Below, in pieces: positions 11,024 to 23,712 of a stretch of 64,000 bases of DNA; the first letter of the stretch is position 1; every line of letters begins with the position of its first letter. Under the pieces are notes generated by a model that was given only the letters and a program-made list of their open reading frames with translations, was not told the DNA's origin and did not search any database. Both the position numbers and the translations under genes were made by a program. This DNA is from Ceratotherium simum simum (Eukaryota > Chordata > Mammalia > Perissodactyla > Rhinocerotidae), in assembly GCF_000283155.1 (NCBI RefSeq), contig NW_004454163.1, forward strand, positions 4,735,415 through 4,799,414. Reading direction: 5' to 3'.

Positions 11024-14000
11024 TCAATTTTGAAATTTGAAATATCCCCATTTCTGCTACAAAAATGATAAAATAAATTAAAATGTTAATATCTCAATGG
11101 AATAGATTTCATTAACTCATTCAGTCATTCAGGAGCATTCACTGAGCAACTATTACACAATGTCATTGTCACGTATGAACATTTTTTTTAAAGCAAATAA
11201 TATATCAGGTTTCTACAATTTCAACTTTTTTCACAAAATACAGTGTTACGTAAAACAAATGATTTTATAAAGAACTAAGTAAAAAAAAGACTACCCTTAA
11301 ATGCATTAATATCAACACTATTGCAAACTTTTATTTTACCATTTGTGTAATTCACCACACTATAAATTTCAACTACTATTAATTCCATTTCTTGAAGAGA
11401 ACATCTATTTGAACTGATGTTTGTTCTATGTATACAAAAATTCAAAACCTTTCCATATTTTAACCAGGTAACCTTGTTTTATGTTCTATTTATACTTCAT
11501 AAATCCATTATAAGTCTATCTGGAAAAGCAATTATTTCTAGGCATCAACTAATTTACTAGACTTCCTTTTCAATGAATATGTGGTTTCTACTTTAGACAA
11601 CCAATTTCCATAGCAAATCAGGTGGATTTAGTTTCTGCATCCCTGTTTATAAGTAAGCTAAATTAAGAATGTTATAGATGTAGCTACTGGCCAAATAGAA
11701 GGTGAAAGACTTGGGAGTCACAGTCACATGGGCAATTAGTAGAAGCCAGATCCAGAGCATTTCCTTCCAAGTCTCTTTCCCCTATAGGAGGCTACAATCG
11801 AACAGCTCAGTAATTCAATAGAGTAATGGAAAGTGAACAAGGTGTACACCTAGAATCTAGTCTTTAGCCATTTGCTTTTTTGCACAAGTCATTTAATCTC
11901 AAGGTATTCGAAGTTGCACATCTATGATATGAAAATGATAATACTTAGCCTGATCTCACATGAGTTCAAATGGGAAAATTTATGAGAAAGGTATAAAAGT
12001 ATTGTCATTTACACCAACCAAACATTATTGATAAATGTGAAACCTTTCTATATGAATGTTATGCTATGCTAACATTCTAAACTTCCAGGATATACCTGGT
12101 TGCTGAAGATCAGTTACTCAGTTCTTTGGGTATCAGCTATTTCTTAATCTTTATCTCCATTTACACAAGAAAATACAGAAAAACTCATTTGTTTTGCAAA
12201 GGATAAACAGCACCTATGTGTTCTCTGCATTGAAAGACTTAGGGATTTTTTTTGTACTTAATAAGAGTAAGGAGAATTGGATGAAAAGTTTGACAGAGGT
12301 ATCCTTACCATGCTAGCAGTAAAGCAATGTAAAAAGCCCCAAAGGTAACTAACTAAATGTGGTATTCATATATACACATAGAGACACATACACTGTGTAT
12401 ATGTATTTATGTTTGCATGTCTATATATTTGTATATATATACATATGTATATATGAAATATTCAGTATTTAGATTCTATATTGAAGGAAAATCAAAGCTT
12501 CGGATAAAGTCATTCAGACTAGTCTCCACTTGACTAACTTCTTTCATTTTAACACCAAAATACAGAAAATATATAAACCAAAAAGAGCATGTTTTATTCA
12601 AACTTTCCTAAAGATTTATATAGATTGCCCTGATTTGCTTATATAACGAATAATTTATTTACTCAAAATCACAAGGCTCTGGAGGGAAGAAAGGCTTTAT
12701 ATCTCTCTATAGCCAGTATCTGTCTGATCACCTATATATACATATGAACAATTAGTGTTTTAGAAATATAACATGTCAGCATTTTTCTGATAAAACAAAA
12801 ATTTCATATTTAATATTCAAAAAACTCATTTATTTTTATAAATTGTCTTCTCTCATTGGTCTTCATGTAATGTATACTTGTTTTATATATATATATTTTT
12901 TAATGGAGAATTTAAAGTAATGTAATCATACTATCAATACATTGTTGGCAACTTTTCTTCAATTATTTTTGAAATATTATTGAAATTGCATAAAAATGCC
13001 AACTCTTCAATTAGGTATCAACATAATATATGAATAAAATATATAAGTCAAATACAAGTTAAAACTAGTAGATATGTACAAGTCGAAGAAAATGATGGAA
13101 TTCTAGAGAACATCTTTTTTGGAATTTATATGGTTTATGTCAAGATAAATTTCAATTCTGAGGTTTTACAAAAATTCATACTAATAATAATGGCTAATGG
13201 TTCTTTTACTATTTAATAAACATCTTATAGTAGAAAGCTTCAAATTATTGTATTCTAAACATAGCAACAAGAATATAAAAAAGAAATCAGTGAATATTTA
13301 CAAATGGAATTTGTAAAGTTCCATGAAAGATAACAAAAATCCATTTTTTTAATTATAAGGAACCTCAAAAACCATGCAAATTAACTGCTTTTAATTAACC
13401 ATCTGCAAGATGGCAAACTGTTTAAGTGAAGACCCAAACTCATGATAAAGTATTTTCTATTTTCTATTCATATAATTAACAGCATTCCTCAGGGAATAAA
13501 GATAAAACCTTCATATCCTGAGAATTCGCATTTCTATGCTATAGAATTTGATAAGGCCAAGAAATACCACTGGGTTCAGTCTCCTCTAAAAACCTACATG
13601 CCATTCTGAGACATCTTTTAGCAATACAGTTACCTAAACCTCTTCTCAGCATTAAAAACAAGGCCCTTTGTGAATGTGTGTCAGCTGTCAATTCTTACTG
13701 CAATTGCACACATCCCTGCATGGCAAAGTTCTCTTTCTAGAAGTACTGCCCTATAGCAAACTTCTAAAGAACACTCTGAAATGCTCTGTGGAGGCAAAAA
13801 GAACTCTGAATAATCCTCAACAGATTAAGGTAAGAAAAGTGTATCTTCCAGCCATTAAGACTGGGTTGCATATATAAATTTAAGCACAAAGTATATTTTC
13901 AATGTCCAAAACCCGATCTTTCACTCAAGAGAATTTCCACGGAGGATTCTGTCTATATACTTATTTTGATATCCATATTCACGCCTCTGTTTGTAGAAAG

Positions 14001-14119
14001 ATGACAGATAGGAACCTCTGATGTCTTTAAAAGCCTCAATACTCTGTATTATATATTATATAGTTCAGCCTACTCTCTGTATAGAACTGGGGGCTTAAAT
14101 GCTAAGAATCTACTGAAGC
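11024..14119. other. Unassigned AT-rich DNA with TA/CA microsatellite
   Basis: No gene is seen in about 3.1 kb. A degenerate TATATACA/CATATGTATA microsatellite lies at 12367-12456 and a short TA run at 12880-12900. The rest is AT-rich without recognisable repeats. Confidence 0.5.
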
Positions 14120-14560
14120 GAAGTGCTCTTTGGATAGGACTATCAGTGAAGTTTTTCAGAGGAGTAACATTTAAACTGATACCTGAATGAAAAGAAGAAG
14201 CAAGTCATGTAAACATGAGAGGGAAGAGCAATTCTAGCAGAGAGAAACAGGAGTTCAAAGACCATTAGGCGACAAAGAGATTGGGGAGTTCACGACACAG
14301 AGAGGCCAACGTGGCTGAGTGATAGAGTGATATGCGATAAAATCAGAGAGGTAATAAAAGATCGTGGGACTTTGCATGCCAAGGTAATACCTTTAGATTT
14401 TATTTTGAGGGTCACAGCAGCCATTAGAGGGTTTAAGCAGGGGTGTGACCTGGTTTACATTTTTAAAAAGATCACCGCTCTGTGGAGAATTGATTATAGA
14501 GGCAGGCACCAGTGAAAATGGGGTCTAGAGTGGCAGTAGAGAAGAGCTGCTTTGATTAAT
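14120..14560 (-). repeat. L2 LINE fragment, antisense
   Basis: In reverse it resembles the 3' part of L2. Plus-strand landmarks in order are CTGATACCTGAATGA near 14177, GGGAAGAGCAATTC near 14221, GAGGCCAACGTGGCTGAGTG near 14301, TTAGATTTTATTTTGAGGG near 14393, GGTTTAAGCAGGGGTGTGAC near 14430 and AAAAAGATCACCGCTCTG near 14463. The same sequence set occurs in the copies at 340-930 and 15215-15440. Confidence 0.65.
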
Positions 14561-15004
14561 GAAATGTGCTAGTGCATACCTGCTGTGATTCAGAAAATGT
14601 TAATTTCCTTAAAATGCATAAATTTTAAATAACTGTGTCCTTTTGTGGTTTCTATTTTAATCAATAGATATTAAAAATGCAGACATTATTATGTTAGGGC
14701 TTTTCAACTTTTGAGTTAGAGAAGGGCCCCTCAGCCTCATGAGGCATAGGAACCATCGGCATGGCTCCCAGTGGGTTGTCCCTCTGCACTCAGGGAGAAG
14801 GTGACAACGAGGCCTCAGCTCTCCAGTCCTTCCCTCAGAGCCTCCTCCAATAATACCAGTAAGACACACACTCTGCCTGAAGGAGTGTTTTAGTGGCTTA
14901 AGGAAACAATGAACTAAGCACAAAAGAAAACTGTGGTACACAGTGAGGTACCCAATGAGGAGCATGAGCAGTAACTAATCTAGAAGATAAACTTCTAAAA
15001 ATAA
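14561..15004. other. Unassigned DNA
   Basis: No recognisable gene. Positions 14690-14960 are GC-richer than their surroundings and may hold an unrecognised old repeat. The open frame on the minus strand there has no family motif. Confidence 0.4.
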
Positions 15005-15210
15005 TCTTTATTTAGTATTTATTATATGTTAAGAACATTATTGCATTTAATTTATACCTTAATATTGCCCAAATTTGAAACATGAGAAATCTAAGATTCA
15101 TAGAAGTTAAATAATTTGGCAAGTTTACAAAACTAGTGATTATTGTAATTCAAACCCAGATCTGTCTGACCCCAAAGCTCCTCTTTCAATCACTACATTA
15201 CATGGGTTTT
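15005..15210 (-). repeat. MIR SINE, antisense
   Basis: Reverse MIR: TTTATTTAGTATTTATTATA at the start, a degenerate ACATGAGAAATCTAAGATTC core near 15082, TAGAAGTTAAATAATTTGGC near 15101, then TTCAAACCCAGATCTGTCTG near 15150 and CCAAAGCTC. The tRNA-related end is well kept. Confidence 0.78.
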
Positions 15211-15214
15211 CAAA

Positions 15215-15440
15215 GGAAGGAGTAGTTGCTTTGAGGTGTTATCGTCCAGGAAGGCTTCACTAGGAGACAGTGAAGAGTTAGGATTTTCAGAGACAAGAAA
15301 ACAAAGACAGGGCATTCTGGAAAAGAGAAAGGCACGAGTGATGGAAAGGTGTGAAAGCTCACAGAAGGGCAGACATGCAAAAAAATATTTTCTGTGAGGC
15401 AGGTGACAGAGACTGGCTACCTGCAGTTAGACATTACCAT
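15215..15440 (-). repeat. L2 LINE fragment, antisense
   Basis: Plus-strand landmarks CCAGGAAGGCTTCACTAGGA near 15247, GGCATTCTGGAAAAGAG near 15312 and GCACGAGTGATGGAAAGGTG near 15332 match the antisense L2 phrases also seen at 14.1-14.5 kb. It may be continued by the fragment at 16477-16830. Confidence 0.5.
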
Positions 15441-15849
15441 TTTAGCTATGTTCTGGCCATTAAGATGTCAATGGAAATAGTATAAGTCCATCCCTGGCTT
15501 AGTGCAAAATGCCTTCTGCAAAATCCTTTACATTCCCTTTCTTCTTCCATCTGCAGGTCAGAGGCAGGGGAGGTGGCGGGGGAACCAGGACCTTGGGATT
15601 GGTGAAGCCATAAGCTAAAAGGAGGCTGGGTCTCTGAAAGATCACACATAAGGTTGCTCAGTAATCAAGGTTATCCATGTTGGACATTTTGAGCAAGAAA
15701 TAAACATTCATTAGGTTAAGCTCCTAAGAGTTACGGCACTTGGTTTTAGCTTCTAAAATTATGTATTCAAAATAACACATTGTGGAAAGTTCTTCTGGTG
15801 AGGATGTAAAGTTAGGGCAGGTTAAACTCTGTAGGTTGACTCCTCCAAC
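15441..15849. other. Unassigned DNA
   Basis: No gene or clear repeat seen. Confidence 0.4.
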
Positions 15850-16262
15850 ATCTGTTTCCAATGCTCTCCTCCTTTTCCTGGATGGACTACAGACTCAGTT
15901 TCCCTTGGAACTAATGCAGATCATAAGACATCATTCTAGTCGATGAGATGTAAATGCAAATATCATGAATATGTCCCTTCCCTATTTCCCCAACTCCCTT
16001 CTTTTTGTCTGAGAGAGGATGTGATATCTGAATTTGTACCAGCTGTACTATAATCATGAGGGAAAGGCCAAAAGAATCTCAGAGACAGGAGTCCTAATAT
16101 TATTGAGCTATTGTACCAATCCCAGAAACGGCTCACCTACAGACTCTTATAAATACATAAACAAACAAACAAACAAATAAATAAGCCTCTATTTCTTTAA
16201 AATATAGTTATTCAGATAATTGGCTACTTGCAGCTGAACACAATTTTAACCAAAACAAAAAA
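15850..16262 (+). mobile_element. Decayed LTR-like block (MaLR/ERVL type?)
   Basis: Resembles the layout of old MaLR/ERVL-type solo LTRs: a GATGAGATGTAAATGCAAAT segment near 15943, GAGCTATTGTACCAATCCCA near 16105, an AAATAAATAAGCC polyadenylation-like region near 16174, and a terminal TTGGCTACTTGCAGCTGAAC near 16219. An AAAC/AAAT microsatellite (16151-16184) lies inside. Subfamily not determined; no coding sequence. Confidence 0.4.
16151..16184 (+). repeat. (AAAC)n/(AAAT)n microsatellite
   Basis: Four to five AAAC units followed by AAAT units. It lies in the A-rich polyadenylation region of the LTR-like block. Confidence 0.9.
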
Positions 16263-16269
16263 GTTAAGC

Positions 16270-16476
16270 GGATGCAAAACTCAGCTGGGATGCTTTTGCC
16301 CTCCCTGCCCCCTGCCCAGGGGATGTTTGTGAACGTCTAGAGACATTTTTGGTGGTCACAATGGGAGGGATGTCACTGGTACCTAATGGACAGAGGCCTA
16401 CAATGCCCAGGACAGCCCTCCACAACAAAGGATTATTCGGTCCAAACGTCAATAGTGGTGAGGTTGAGAAACTGTG
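16270..16476 (+). mobile_element. MER20-like hAT DNA transposon
   Basis: About 200 bp resembling the non-autonomous hAT element MER20. It shows GTCTAGAGACATTTTTGGTG near 16337, GTCACTGGTACCTAATGGAC near 16373, CAATGCCCAGGACAGCCC near 16402, CAACAAAGGATTATTCGGTC near 16424, and a terminal GAGGTTGAGAAACTGTG near 16460. The 5' end is eroded. No coding capacity is expected. Confidence 0.85.
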
Positions 16477-16830
16477 CTAGAACACAGGAAGCCCCTCTGT
16501 TGCATTCAAAGGTGTCGATATTTCTTTATGGATAATAATTGGGCACTTCAAGATTTTGAACAAGAATATCATGAATAAAATGAGGAAGAGGGAAGAGTAA
16601 CCTGAGGTTTTATGTAGAAAAGGACTGGTAGAAAGCAAAAGTTTAGAGTTCAGAAGCCCAGCTAAGAGGTTGGTTATTAGAACCTGAGCGTTGGTGGTGG
16701 GGAAATAGAAAGGAAGGGGCAAACTCAAGATTTATTAGGAAGGAAGAGTTTGATGACAGAATAACAAAAGTGGGTGATGGAGAGTTGAAGCAAATATTTC
16801 AAGACTGGGTATTGGGCTAGAAGAATGTAA
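16477..16830 (-). repeat. Probable L2 LINE fragment, antisense
   Basis: Purine-rich plus strand with motifs such as AGGTTGGTTATTAGAACCTG near 16668, GATTTATTAGGAAGG and GGGTGATGGAGAGTTG. These fit a more 5' part of an antisense L2 than 15215-15440. The MER20 copy abuts it. Assignment is tentative. Confidence 0.35.
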
Positions 16831-19004
16831 GCATTTCTACGGAAAAATTAGATATTTAACCATTTATTTTAATTTTTGTAAACATATAACCCTCCCAAAA
16901 CAGTGAAAGCAAAAGATCTAAATAGAATACCTTCTTTTCCCTCTCTCCCCAGAGCTGGCTGAAAGTGTTAGAGGGCTTTACACAAGAAATATCAAGGTAT
17001 CCATGTTTTGAACAGAGGTGTAATATATTTACTGCCTAATGAAGAAGTATTATTCCCCCTTTTAAAACATCACTATATTCTTCCACAAGTTACAGAAAAC
17101 GTGGCACAAAGAAAAGGACACAGTATTGAGACTGGAGAAGGAAAGCAGAGTTCTTGAGAGAATCATATAGGGATATAGAAACCCTTTTCCTAGTTAAGAA
17201 GCAAAGCAGCCAGCTAGCATTGTGCAGTGATTATTGGGCAAAACAATCTTCACAATAATATGTCTTACCTGAATTTTGAGAATGAGTACAAATACACAGT
17301 TTGAGACCATAAAACTAAAAAAAGTATCCTTTCAGTGAAGATGACTATGAAAGAAGCTTTGTCTTGAACACATATACAAAAACATCACAAAACCTAGAAA
17401 CAGAAGAAAACAAATGAAAACCAAAGGCTATTTTCATGGTTATACTTGGCTATGTGTTCTCACCACATCCTGAGTCAGGAGGAAATGGAAGTTTAAAAAT
17501 GTATCCACTGAATATTCTCTGCTGTATCTATACATTTTATTATAAATAGACTATGGCTAAATAAATATTATGAAAAACACATAGAGCTATCACTCATAGT
17601 GCAGCTTCAGACATGCTCCAGTCAACTCTGGTAAAATTCCATTGTTTTAATGAACTCCCTAGTTAAATAGTGCTCCCTAATATTACTATGTAGAGAAACC
17701 TGAAGTGGGTAAACCTTATAGGAACTAGAGAAGAGGTGATGGTTATAAGCATATTATAAAACCAGGCTTTGGCAAAGTAGCAGCTTTAAAAATATTGCTG
17801 TGAAAGTGTTATTTGTTCATAAAACTTTGTAAAACCAAAGTATTTAACCTATTTATCAGAATTTCTCTCATTCCTTACATTCTTTACAAAGAAAAACCTA
17901 CCACATATTTTTAACCAGGGGTTTCTTTCCCCAAAGGCATAAGCTAGATCTTGTATTAAGGCCCAGTAGGAAGGATGCCCACTTAGGAATGTGTCTGAAG
18001 TAATTTTATTGACTAAAATAAACATCAATGACATACACATCACGCATGCCGTGAGTTTAGAGTTTGCTAAATTACCTTTGTTTTTTTGTTGTTGTTGCTG
18101 ATGTGTAACAAACTCCAGTAGATTACCGTATTTTATAGACAAAATTTTTTCTCTACCAACGTTACACTATATTGAGGACAGAGTTATATTCAATAAGGTA
18201 AGAGATTCAAGTTGCTCCCCAACTACCCGCAAGCATCCTGAAAGTTAAATAGCTTGTTTCTCCCCAAATGAAAGACTTAACTAAAATAAGCAGTATGAAC
18301 AATCTCCAACTGTGAACTAATTAAAGACAACTCCCTTTCAAGGTTTTTTCACTAGATGTCATTTGTGATTTTATTTTGCTTTCCTTAAACTTGTCCTATT
18401 TTATACGCCTGGTCTTTCTAATATTTATCCTTAAATGGCATGATATTTTAGTATTGGAAATCAGGGACATTCTAATAGGTCACACTTAAATTAATATTAA
18501 GCTATTTACAAATTATAAAACAAGTAAGAAAGATAGTATAATACTATGAAGCTAGTAGAAGCAATTTGATTTAATGAATAGGTGACTTTCTACTTTTTCA
18601 AGCCCATTGTCATTATGTTCGAAAAGATATAACTAAGTGACCGTAGCTAAAGCCCCAAAACTATATGCTTTATTCCCTCTGTAATCTCAGTTTCTTATGC
18701 TCTACTTCTACTTATATTGTCAGAGTTCTAATGTTGAAAAGGCTGGGGAAAATAATTGCAGAGTTATTTAGGACAAAATCAAACCTAAAATCATATCAGG
18801 TTTTAAAATGTCTAACTAACAGAAAAGTCAACAGAGTAAAAGTAATGCCTGAAGAAATGTAACGAAAAGACTCAAGGAAAAAAATGAAGAACCCAGCAAA
18901 GGAGGAGTACTTTCTCCTAGAATAATCAGTGCCATGAATAGGCTGCTGACATACTGACCAAGATCACTATGTTCTTATCATTTCCTACTAAATTTCTTTC
19001 AAAG
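16831..19004. other. Unassigned AT-rich DNA
   Basis: No gene or recognisable repeat in about 2.2 kb. The open frame near 17849-18142 on the minus strand contains a glutamine run from a CTG/TTG-rich stretch and no domain. Confidence 0.5.
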
Positions 19005-19190
19005 GCTATTAATAATTTACTGAGATGTTAGGTGCCAGGCACTGTGCATGTATTATTTTACATATAAAACTCACAGCAACCCCTTGAGTTAAATACTATT
19101 TTTAAAGGAAAGGAAGTTAAATCACCAGTAGAAGTTAAACCCAGGATCTAAATGGAATCAGTGTGATACCAAAAGCCACATACCAAACTA
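19005..19190 (-). repeat. MIR SINE, antisense
   Basis: Reverse MIR with TAATTTACTGAGATGTTAGG, TGCCAGGCACTGTGCATGTA near 19033, AACTCACAGCAACCCCTTGA near 19069, and AAACCCAGGATCTAAATGGA near 19137. The central oligo-A/antisense 'GAGGAAACTGAG' part is deleted or eroded. Confidence 0.72.
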
Positions 19191-19769
19191 TTGCCTCTCA
19201 TTGTTTTCTCTTGGAACAGCATTGAATCTATATTCTTTAGCCTAGATGTTCAAAGAATCTCCTTATTCTGATGGACAAGATTAGCAATTTAATCTCTGAT
19301 AATCTTGAACCTAACTTCCAGATGTCTAACTATTCTTGTTATGAATTATTTTTTAAAAGGTTTGAAACAATTGTTTGAAGAATTAGTTTGAATTAGCCAG
19401 TTTCATAGTCTCTGCCATCTGGTTCTTTTCTACCAATCAAAAAATATTTCTCACAATTCCATTCATAAATCTTCTCTTCTCTCCAAAGTGGCGTTACTCA
19501 TTCTTTCTCAATTTCCTGGTTTTTTAAAAGCATGTTTAAAAGAGTTTGAGATCACTATTTTCTAGGCTTGGGCGAGGAAGTCTCAGGATTACACAATATC
19601 TCGACTAATTCCTCATCATGTGCCTAATTAGTGGAGTGCTCTTGCTGAGAATACCCTTTTCCTCTTCAATTTTAAGTATGATTTACTATTTATAACATAT
19701 TGTAAATCTCACTTAGTCTATTAAAAGGCATAATGATGACGTAGCACTCTGGAGTTTTTATAGAATTTT
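19191..19769. other. Unassigned DNA
   Basis: No gene or recognisable repeat seen. Confidence 0.4.
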
Positions 19770-20165
19770 AATAACATTTGTGGGAGATATTGATTGTTTC
19801 CCAAATATCCAGGGGCTGCCCCACATTTCTCAGTCCTATTGCAATTTGTAAGGACCATGAGTCTAGTTCTGACCACGAATAGAAGGAACACGAATAGAGG
19901 CCAAGCCATTTCACAGATAGTATGTGACCCTCCAGTTTTCTCTCCCACTGCAGGGAGACCACAGAGGACTTCAATTGAGATGGTGGAGCCAGAAGATGGA
20001 AATGAACCGGGGCCCCTTTGTTACTTTGTGGAGGTGAACTACCCTGGAGAGTCACAGAGACTCAGTGAACTTGTGTGAATTAAAAATCAACATTTGTAAT
20101 TGTAAGCCACTAAGATTTGGAAATTGTTACTGGAGGATAGCCTAATCTGCCCTGAACAATACTGA
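19770..20165 (+). mobile_element. LTR- or L1-tail-like fragment
   Basis: Resembles the 3' part of an old LTR or L1M tail: GATGGTGGAGCCAGAAGATG near 19979, CTGGAGAGTCACAGAGACTC near 20044, TGTAAGCCACTAAGATTTGG near 20101, TTACTGGAGGATAGCCTAAT near 20127. Overlapping open frames of 75-95 codons on both strands are by-products. Class not resolved. Confidence 0.4.
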
Positions 20166-21474
20166 GAATTTATTTAAGAATTAGGTGACTGCTATTAAAA
20201 AAAAAAAAAAAAACCCAAAAACAAAAAACTAAAACTAAAGCAAAATATGTGACACTTGATGAGAAGTCTAGTGGAGGCTGGAGAGATCATGATTCAGTAA
20301 GTGGCACAATATTTGATAATGCTGTTGCCTCTGATAACTTGCAGTGCTGATCCTGTGAGCAATGAGCTCCAGGGGAGCTCTAAACATTGGAAAATGGAAC
20401 CTTAGGAGTGTGTGCTGGTTGCTAATGGCTGCATTTGGCAAAGTATTCCAAGAAAGAGATGATTTAGTAAAGAGTATCTCAGTCTGAAAGCAGAAATTTG
20501 GGAAAAGTCATGGAATTGTAGACTCCCAAACAGTAAGAGATAAAATTGAAAAAGCCCTTGAGAGGCAAAGATCTGTTGAAATTTAGCCTTGGGGCAAAAA
20601 TCAGATTAAGATAAGGCCTTCTCACCTGTTTTTAAAATCTATCACCAATGAAAGTGTTTCAAGGAAAAAGTGAAACTAAGAATAAGACTTTCATCCTGTC
20701 ATAGCCTCAAGATAAGCCCTCCTTAAATCTAGAGGGGCATGGGATGTGAAAACAAAGAAAGAAATATTTAAGAATGGCTCAATCCGAACTATGGATGTAA
20801 TTCCTGGCAATCAAACTGACCAGTAGCAATAGAGAGAGAAAGCCTATTGATCTTTGAAGAGTCACACTGAAAAAATGTATCCACCAAGTGTGTCATATGT
20901 GAGCCTTACCAGTCTTTGGACTCCAACCTTCTACAGGCAAGACCTTAATTAAGAAGGCTATGCAGCCCTGAAGAGCGCATATTCTACACCATCCACTTAA
21001 GTCATAGCTAAAATACATCCTGAAAACCAGAGGAAACTCCTAGAACCAGGAAGAACAATGAATAAGATACTCTACCCAGAGGGCACAGCAGGCCTTATCT
21101 GGGAGCAAATTCCCACCCCCAGTCTTGGGGAGTCCTTGCAATGTCTGCCAAACAAGATTTCAAGATTTCAGAATTGCTGTGAGCCAGGGATTAGTTGATG
21201 GCTCCCTTTCTTTCCCTTTCTGGAATGCATTTATTGCTTGTATTCTATCCTATTTCCACAATTAAAAATTGAGTGTCATGGGACTGAGGAGATGCAGATA
21301 TCTTGTCTTTTTCTTAATCAGTCTGAATTTAGAGGCTGTGCCATAATATCTAGAAACCTTGGACTTTGAGCTTGATGCAGTTACTAGGTGGGACTTTGTT
21401 TTCCTTCAGACATGTCACAATAATGGAGCAAAGGGGAATTTTATAACCAGAAGGATTAACTGTGACTGTGACAA
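20166..21474. other. Unassigned, possibly retroelement internal sequence
   Basis: Starts with an A-rich run at 20196-20230. The rest is GC-richer than neighbouring DNA and includes phrases such as TCAGAATTGCTGTGAGCCAG near 21170 that recall MaLR internal regions. No gag, pol or env coding is visible. Low certainty. Confidence 0.3.
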
Positions 21475-21845
21475 TTGCTGCTCACTGAATATCTATGCAT
21501 GATCCCCTCTCCCCAACCCCTACACATGCTATTTCTCAGTCTCCTTGCTGGAAGCCACATACTTACTTCTCGCAAATGGCAAATGATGTGCATAACTTCT
21601 AGGCTAAAACATTTAAGAGCTAGTGTGCCATCCTTCTGCTCTTTTCTCCTCTTAAGGTAACTGTCTAGACCTCATTCTGAGATGGAGGATTCCTAAGATG
21701 GAAACAACCTGGATCTTCACATGGAGAAAATCTGCCCAAGAGAGTAATCTGGGTCTGCAGTGGACATAACAACAATACTCTATGAAAAATATCAACACAC
21801 ATTGGATTACAGAAAGCAAATGGTTAAATATCAACTGATTTAGTG
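21475..21845 (+). mobile_element. LTR-like fragment
   Basis: Landmarks CTCCTTGCTGGAAGCCACAT near 21541, CAAATGATGTGCATAACTTC near 21580, GATGGAGGATTCCTAAGATG near 21681 and AACAACCTGGATCTTCACAT near 21702 recall older MaLR/ERVL LTRs. With 19770-20165 it might frame one decayed element, but the two do not align well by eye. Confidence 0.35.
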
Positions 21846-22479
21846 TTCTTAGAAAGTTGGAAGTTAAGCACCTTTAGCAGTGAGAAAATTAACAAGAACA
21901 AAGTCAGTTTGTACCCCAAATTCCAGAAATGCTCTAAAGTGCGAGGTACCACATACCTCATGAGGTGAGGAGACATGTGTAAATAAAGAACAAGAATATT
22001 AGTTGGAAGTTTTCAAAAGAAGCTCTGAAGACTCCAGAATTCTTTCCTCATCCATGCAATCAGAAGCTATTTCTTTCTAGCACAATGTTGGAAGTTTGTT
22101 GTCTATAGAGGCTATCAGAGACTTCGGTATTGCCAACAGACACCAGGCATATCAAGGGCCACACTGGAAACAGAGAAATAACAAAGGGGTATATTCTGTA
22201 TAATGAGATCTCCATCTCCTTTCCCTCTCCCACCCATTAGTCTCCAATTATACTGATCTCTCTTCTCCCTACTCTCCACAAACATGTAGGAGACTGAATT
22301 ATCTGAAGACATTGACCAAACCAAGAGAGAATACTTAACATCTGAATATTCCCCCAATGAAATGGCTTGCCCATATTAAAAACTGCACACTAAAGACTGC
22401 AAGTCAACAAGCCACACCCACAACCTTCAAAGATTATTTTAGTACCTCTCACCAACAGACAACTGTAGATTACCAGATA
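21846..22479. other. Unassigned DNA
   Basis: No gene seen. Part may belong to the 5' side of the HAL1 that follows. Confidence 0.35.
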
Positions 22480-22726
22480 TTTGAGAAATACTTCTAGCAC
22501 AAAAGAAAGAACTAAAACAAACAGGGAAAAACACTAACTATAACAGACTTTGCAGAAAACAGAAAAGAAGCCAACAAATTTATAGTTAATATTCTCAGAA
22601 AGACAAGAGCAGTTTTGAAAAAAAAGACAGTTCTCTTAGAAATTTAAATGAGAACATTTCTTTAAATCAAAAAAAAAAAAAGGATTGACAGACAAAGTTG
22701 AAGGCATCACTCAAAAAGTAAAACAA

Positions 22727-22965
22727 TGAGGCGGGCCGAGTGGCGTAGTGGTTGCATTCGCAAGCTCCGCTTTGGTGGTCTGGGGCTTGTGGGTTCGGAT
22801 CCTGGGTGCGCTCCTGCGCACCACTCATCAAGCCACGTTGTGGTGGCATCCCACATACAAAATAGAGGAAGATTGGCACAGATGTTAGTTCAGCAACAAT
22901 CTTCCTCAAGCAAAAAGAGGAAGATTGACAAAAGATGTTAGCTCAGGGCCAATCTTCCTTACCAA
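22727..22965 (+). mobile_element. ERE-type SINE, tail type I, 14-bp target duplication
   Basis: Head AGGCGGGCCGAGTGG, box A-like TGGCGTAGTGG (22741), box B GGTTCGGATCC (22792), then two tail units 'GAGGAAGATTG' (22865, 22918) and an A-rich end. Perfect 14-bp flanks AAAAAGTAAAACAA at 22713-22726 and 22966-22979 mark a target-primed insertion into the HAL1. Perfect flanks suggest it is fairly young. Confidence 0.95.
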
Positions 22966-23039
22966 AAAAAGTAAAACAAAAAGTTGTAGAAAATAGAAAA
23001 GAATCAATCCAGGAAAGTTATCATCCAACAAAAACATGT

Positions 23040-23230
23040 TTTCTAGCTCCATATCCGTCAAATTGGAATAACAATAAATAGTAATAATAATAATGCCCCA
23101 TTTAATGTCCTACAGTGAATACCCAGCTGACGTAGTTGTTATAAGGATGAAATTAGTCAAACGAGCTAGTACAGGCACTTAGAAGCATGCTTGGCACAAA
23201 ATAAGCACTCAATAAATATGACAATTAATC
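23040..23230 (+). repeat. MIR SINE, sense, 3' half
   Basis: AATTGGAATAACAATAAATA near 23060, TTGTTATAAGGATGAAATTA near 23136, GAAGCATGCTTGGCACAAAA near 23182, and AAGCACTCAATAAATATGAC near 23203. This is the core and 3' end of MIR lying within the HAL1. Confidence 0.82.
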
Positions 23231-23712
23231 TCATAGCAATATTACTACTAAGGTGAAAAATATGCGTTTCTAAAACAAAAGAAAAAATAAAAGGGATGGA
23301 AGCAGGGAAAAAGGAAATTATAAAATACAAGAAAATTTCTTTAAACTAAGGGCATGTATCTCAAGATTTAAAATATCCACCTGGTATTTGTCACAATTAA
23401 TAAAAATAGAACCATGCCCAAAGCGATGATTATGAAATTTCACAACACTAGGGATAAAGAGAAAACCTAAACTCTTCCAGAGAGAAGGAGGAAAGGAAAG
23501 AAGTAATAAATATTTACAAAGGATCAATAACTGGAATGGCATCAGATTCTTAGTGGCCAGAAGACAATAGAAGCCAGAAAATAGTGGCTTAAAATTGGAA
23601 GAGGAAATGCTTGCTAACCTAGAACACCATACCCAGGGAATTATCAATTGAGATGGAGGATAAACTAACATCATTTTCAAAAATGCAAGGCGAATGGCTT
23701 TAAAAAAAAATG

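Noticed and set aside
13820..13840. Strong splice-donor-like AAGGTAAGA after an open frame (also at about 47615)
   Set aside because: A lone donor consensus is common by chance. No matching acceptor with a coding partner or conserved exon could be identified.
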